Shown here: in pieces, positions 5,273 to 6,917 of the stretch
Layout of the letters: every line of letters begins with the position of its first letter
Position numbering within the stretch: the stretch's first letter is position 1
Assembly (NCBI GenBank): GCA_041609895.1
Contig: JBFIPX010000180.1
Coordinates: 1 to 6,917, forward strand
Reading direction: 5' to 3'
DNA length: 6,917 nucleotides
Origin: JAHHLP01 sp041609895
GTDB lineage: Bacteria; Bacteroidota; Rhodothermia; Rhodothermales; JABDKH01
Notes under the pieces: generated by a model
Told to the model about the DNA's origin: nothing
The model's database searches: none
What the model saw: only the letters and a program-made list of their open reading frames with translations
Made by a program: the position numbers and the translations under genes

Positions 5273-5614
5273 ATGTCAACCGTACGCGAAGCCGAGCGAC
5301 TCGCCCGCGCATGGATCCAAGGCTGGATTGATGGAGCTCCTGACCACATTCCTCTCTCGACCGGCTTCAGGCACTCGAGCCCGTTCGGAGTGGTCACGGG
5401 TCGGGAGAAATATCTCGAGTGGGTCAAGCCGCTGGCGGCCAGTAACGTGGCATCTCTCAAGATCCTGAAGACGGTGGGCAACAAGACCGACGCGGCGATA
5501 TGGTTCGAAATGACCACGCCCTACGGTACGGTACCCTGCTGTGACTGGGTCGAAGTCGACAACGGCGAGATCATCGCCGTCACCTCGTTCTACGACGCGA
5601 CTGATTTGCGATAG
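5273..5614 (+). CDS. NTF2-like / SnoaL-like domain protein
   Basis: A 113-residue protein with the cone-shaped NTF2-like fold pattern. An N-terminal helix, REAERLARAWIQGWIDGA (5-22), is followed by FRHSSPFGVVTGREKYLEWV (32-51), strand segments around 59-82, and CDWVEVDNGEIIAVTSFYDA (90-109), which is the typical final pair of strands. The family includes isomerases, hydrolases, polyketide cyclases and many small binding proteins; polar residues in the pocket (His34, Asp91, Asp108) are candidates but the activity cannot be assigned. The length is normal for a stand-alone domain. The ATG follows the acetyltransferase stop by 18 bases, so the two are likely cotranscribed, though no Shine-Dalgarno is evident. 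It is convergent with the MBL-fold gene. Confidence 0.8.
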   Translation: MSTVREAERLARAWIQGWIDGAPDHIPLSTGFRHSSPFGVVTGREKYLEWVKPLAASNVASLKILKTVGNKTDAAIWFEMTTPYGTVPCCDWVEVDNGEIIAVTSFYDATDLR

Positions 5615-5694
5615 TTGGCCTGCACCAGAATGAACCGGACGCTCAGTTCCACGGAGGCGACGCAAGGTTTGAATTGCTAACGACAACATATGGC

Positions 5695-5718
5695 GCGTCA
5701 CCGGGTACGTCCCGGCGC
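5695..5718. terminator. Weak hairpin between convergent genes
   Basis: CCGGG (5701-5705) and CCCGG (5711-5715) form a 5-base stem with a 5-base loop, extended by GCG (5695-5697) with CGC (5716-5718) across a 3-base bulge. It directly follows the MBL gene stop codon on the minus strand. No T run follows on either strand, so termination is only a guess from its place between convergent genes. The rest of the 5615-5718 gap shows nothing. Confidence 0.25.
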
Positions 5719-6642
5719 TTACTCCATTCCGTGGTCCGACATTTGACTCGCCATTCCAGTCGCCACGAGCCCTACCCATTGGTCCGGCTGAAAGAAGCCT
5801 TGCCCATACTTCTGGTCGTATTCGGCCGTCGGCGCGGCGGCTACAATCTGCTCCACGGCCATCCCCTGCTCTAGCATCGCCCGGATGCGCGCGTACACCA
5901 CCATCAGCATCTCGCGATAGGCAATAAGATCCGCTCGCGACGCCAGGCCGCCGTGCCCCGGTATGATCTTCGTGTCGTCATCGCAGTGATTCAGAATGGT
6001 ATTGACGGCATGAATCACGCCATGGATATTCCCCCCGTTGGGCGCGTCGACGAACGGGTACATCCCGTTGAACACGATGTCCCCGCCGTGGATGACGTTT
6101 GCATTCTTGAAGTGAATGAAGGCGTCGCCATCCGTATGTGCGTGTTTTGCGTGGATGACGGAGATCTCATCGCCGTTGTAGTGCAGCGTGACCTTCTTGG
6201 GGAAGGTGATGACCGGCAAAGCGTCAGCCGGCTGCGGCGGCATTTCCATCCCGAAGGCGGCGATGATCTGCTTCGTGGTCAATCGCTTGCGAGTGTTTTC
6301 ATGCGCAATGATGACGCTGCCTGACTTTCCGAAGGCCTCGTTTCCACCGACGTGATCACCATGGAAATGTGTGTTGACGACAAACTCAACGGGCTTGTCG
6401 GTCAGCTCGCGAATGGCAGCCATGATCTTGTCGGAGAGCGGTGCCATCTGGTCGTCGATCAGGAAGGCTCCGTCCTCCCCGACAGATAGACCGATGTTGC
6501 CGCCTTGGCCGGTGAGCATGTAGATGCCGTCGGCTACCGAGATTGTTTCGATCTGGACATCGGACATGTCCTGAGCGAGTGCAGCGCTATGGACAAGAAG
6601 AAGGAATACGGACAGGATTGATGAACACAGCCGGAAAGACAT
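5719..6642 (-). CDS. Periplasmic MBL-fold metallo-hydrolase
   Basis: A 307-residue protein with a Sec signal peptide: MSFRLCSS, a hydrophobic core 9-17, and a likely cut after ALA at 21-23. The metallo-beta-lactamase zinc motif HFHGDH is complete (His92, His94, Asp96, His97). Further ligand candidates are His169 in HAHTDGD, Asp188 in HGGD and His230 in PGHG, which make a full binuclear site. The spacing and the AHTDGD and PGHG motifs place it near B3-like and quinoprotein-relay MBL hydrolases rather than near glyoxalase II. The substrate is unknown; beta-lactam hydrolysis is possible but not shown. After the core, residues from about 240 form a helical tail (IRAMLEQGMAVEQIVAAAP). The frame is open upstream to 6717, but the AGGAGG at 6651-6656 and the signal peptide fix the start at 6642. 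Confidence 0.9.
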   Translation of the reverse strand: MSFRLCSSILSVFLLLVHSAALAQDMSDVQIETISVADGIYMLTGQGGNIGLSVGEDGAFLIDDQMAPLSDKIMAAIRELTDKPVEFVVNTHFHGDHVGGNEAFGKSGSVIIAHENTRKRLTTKQIIAAFGMEMPPQPADALPVITFPKKVTLHYNGDEISVIHAKHAHTDGDAFIHFKNANVIHGGDIVFNGMYPFVDAPNGGNIHGVIHAVNTILNHCDDDTKIIPGHGGLASRADLIAYREMLMVVYARIRAMLEQGMAVEQIVAAAPTAEYDQKYGQGFFQPDQWVGLVATGMASQMSDHGME

Positions 6643-6650
6643 TTGACAAA

Positions 6651-6656
6651 CCTCCT
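6651..6656 (-). promoter_or_regulatory. Strong Shine-Dalgarno that fixes the MBL gene start
   Basis: On the minus strand AGGAGG lies 8 bases before the ATG at 6642. It is the strongest ribosome site in the window, and it rules out the 25-residue longer reading from 6717, whose extra residues would also spoil the signal peptide. Confidence 0.85.
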
Positions 6657-6673
6657 TTTGACATTGACAACAG

Positions 6674-6701
6674 AAGATAGCAGAAACGTTATTCGAGGCA
6701 A
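6674..6701 (-). promoter_or_regulatory. Candidate promoter for the MBL-fold gene
   Basis: On the minus strand TTGCCT (6701-6696) and TATCTT (6679-6674) are 16 bases apart, matching consensus at 4 of 6 positions each. Transcription would start near 6667, giving a short leader of about 25 bases that contains the AGGAGG. The spacing and leader are sensible; the hexamers are mediocre. Confidence 0.4.
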
Positions 6702-6730
6702 AGATGATGATTGGCACTCGTGCGGGATGA

Positions 6731-6766
6731 CGGTTGGGACACGCGATATTCGTCCCTCCTCAACCG
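6731..6766. repeat. Inverted repeat in the intergenic region upstream of the MBL gene
   Basis: CGGTTG (6731-6736) and CAACCG (6761-6766) are perfect inverted copies. Inside them GGAC (6737-6740) pairs with GTCC (6752-6755), leaving a 5-base bulge and an 11-base loop. A second, smaller inverted repeat, GCCAGG (6792-6797) with CCTGGC (6811-6816), lies downstream. They sit about 30 bases upstream of the candidate MBL promoter and before the possible gene at 6862. Either an operator or a terminator-like hairpin without T run is possible. Confidence 0.4.
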
Positions 6767-6861
6767 TGCTGCACTAGAAAACATTTGGCCCGCCAGGTAC
6801 GCACGCAAATCCTGGCCTGCGACATTCGTATTATCAGGGCAATCATATCTCGCAAGCAGCT

Positions 6862-6917
6862 ATGAAATCCTCTGAGCCAACGGCATTGTTGGCCGGCCGG
6901 GCAGGAATTGGCCTGCT
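6862..6917 (+). CDS. Possible start of a plus-strand gene running off the window
   Basis: An ATG at 6862 opens a frame of 18 codons to the edge, beginning MKSSEPTALLAGRAGIGLL. It has the look of a short polar N-terminus leading into a hydrophobic segment, as in a membrane protein. A vague likeness to the N-terminus of DUF4153 membrane proteins comes to mind, but this is too short to rely on. TATTAT (6829-6834) could be a -10 box, with no good -35. There is no clear Shine-Dalgarno. It would be divergent from the MBL gene. Confidence 0.35.
   Translation, partial: MKSSEPTALLAGRAGIGL

Noticed and set aside
590..5614. An integron cassette array (small ABM, VOC, GNAT and NTF2-like genes in one direction)
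   Set aside because: I found no pairs of RYYYAAC and GTTRRRY core sites flanking the genes, the GNAT to NTF2 gap of 18 bases cannot hold an attC site, and no integrase is present.
5953..6324. A 123-codon plus-strand open frame inside the MBL gene
   Set aside because: Antisense to the zinc-site coding region; its Val/Asp-rich sequence is a mirror of the real codons.

Overview
The window reads as an ordinary stretch of a Gram-negative chromosome, most likely a proteobacterium, possibly an environmental gammaproteobacterium. The support is a moderately high GC content, a lipoprotein signal peptide without Asp at +2, a Sec signal peptide on a periplasmic metallo-hydrolase, and protein families common in such genomes. 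The taxonomic guess is inference. I see no transposase, integrase, tRNA, rRNA, CRISPR array or phage gene.

Layout: (1) Positions 1-488, minus strand: a membrane-anchored SOUL-type haem-binding-like protein whose 3' end lies outside the window. (2) A short divergent intergenic region with a promoter-like element and an imperfect dyad. (3) Seven plus-strand genes: an ABM-fold monooxygenase-like protein (590-898), a class I SAM methyltransferase (999-1805), an exported lipoprotein of the ADP-ribosylglycohydrolase family (1867-3315), a six-helix membrane protein of unknown function (3443-4015), a VOC/glyoxalase-fold protein (4288-4632), a RimJ-type GNAT acetyltransferase with a doubtful 5' end (4769-5254, coding similarity back to about 4706) and an NTF2/SnoaL-like protein (5273-5614). 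(4) Convergent to these, on the minus strand, a periplasmic metallo-beta-lactamase-fold hydrolase (5719-6642) with a strong Shine-Dalgarno and a plausible promoter. (5) A divergent intergenic region with inverted repeats, then the possible start of another plus-strand gene (from 6862) running off the end.

How the genes work together: most are small single-domain enzymes with no shared pathway visible. Gaps of about 60-270 bases and several separate promoter-like or dyad elements argue against one long operon. GNAT and NTF2-like (18-base gap) are the only tightly spaced pair. Three proteins act at or beyond the inner membrane (SOUL-like, ADP-ribosylglycohydrolase lipoprotein, MBL hydrolase), and the 190-residue protein is integral to the membrane.

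I do not find convincing evidence for a new multi-gene system. The points most worth checking are the exported ADP-ribosylglycohydrolase with a Cys-x-x-Cys motif, the GNAT frame that continues upstream of its first ATG without a normal start codon, and four inverted repeats in intergenic regions, three of which overlap or adjoin promoter-like sequence.
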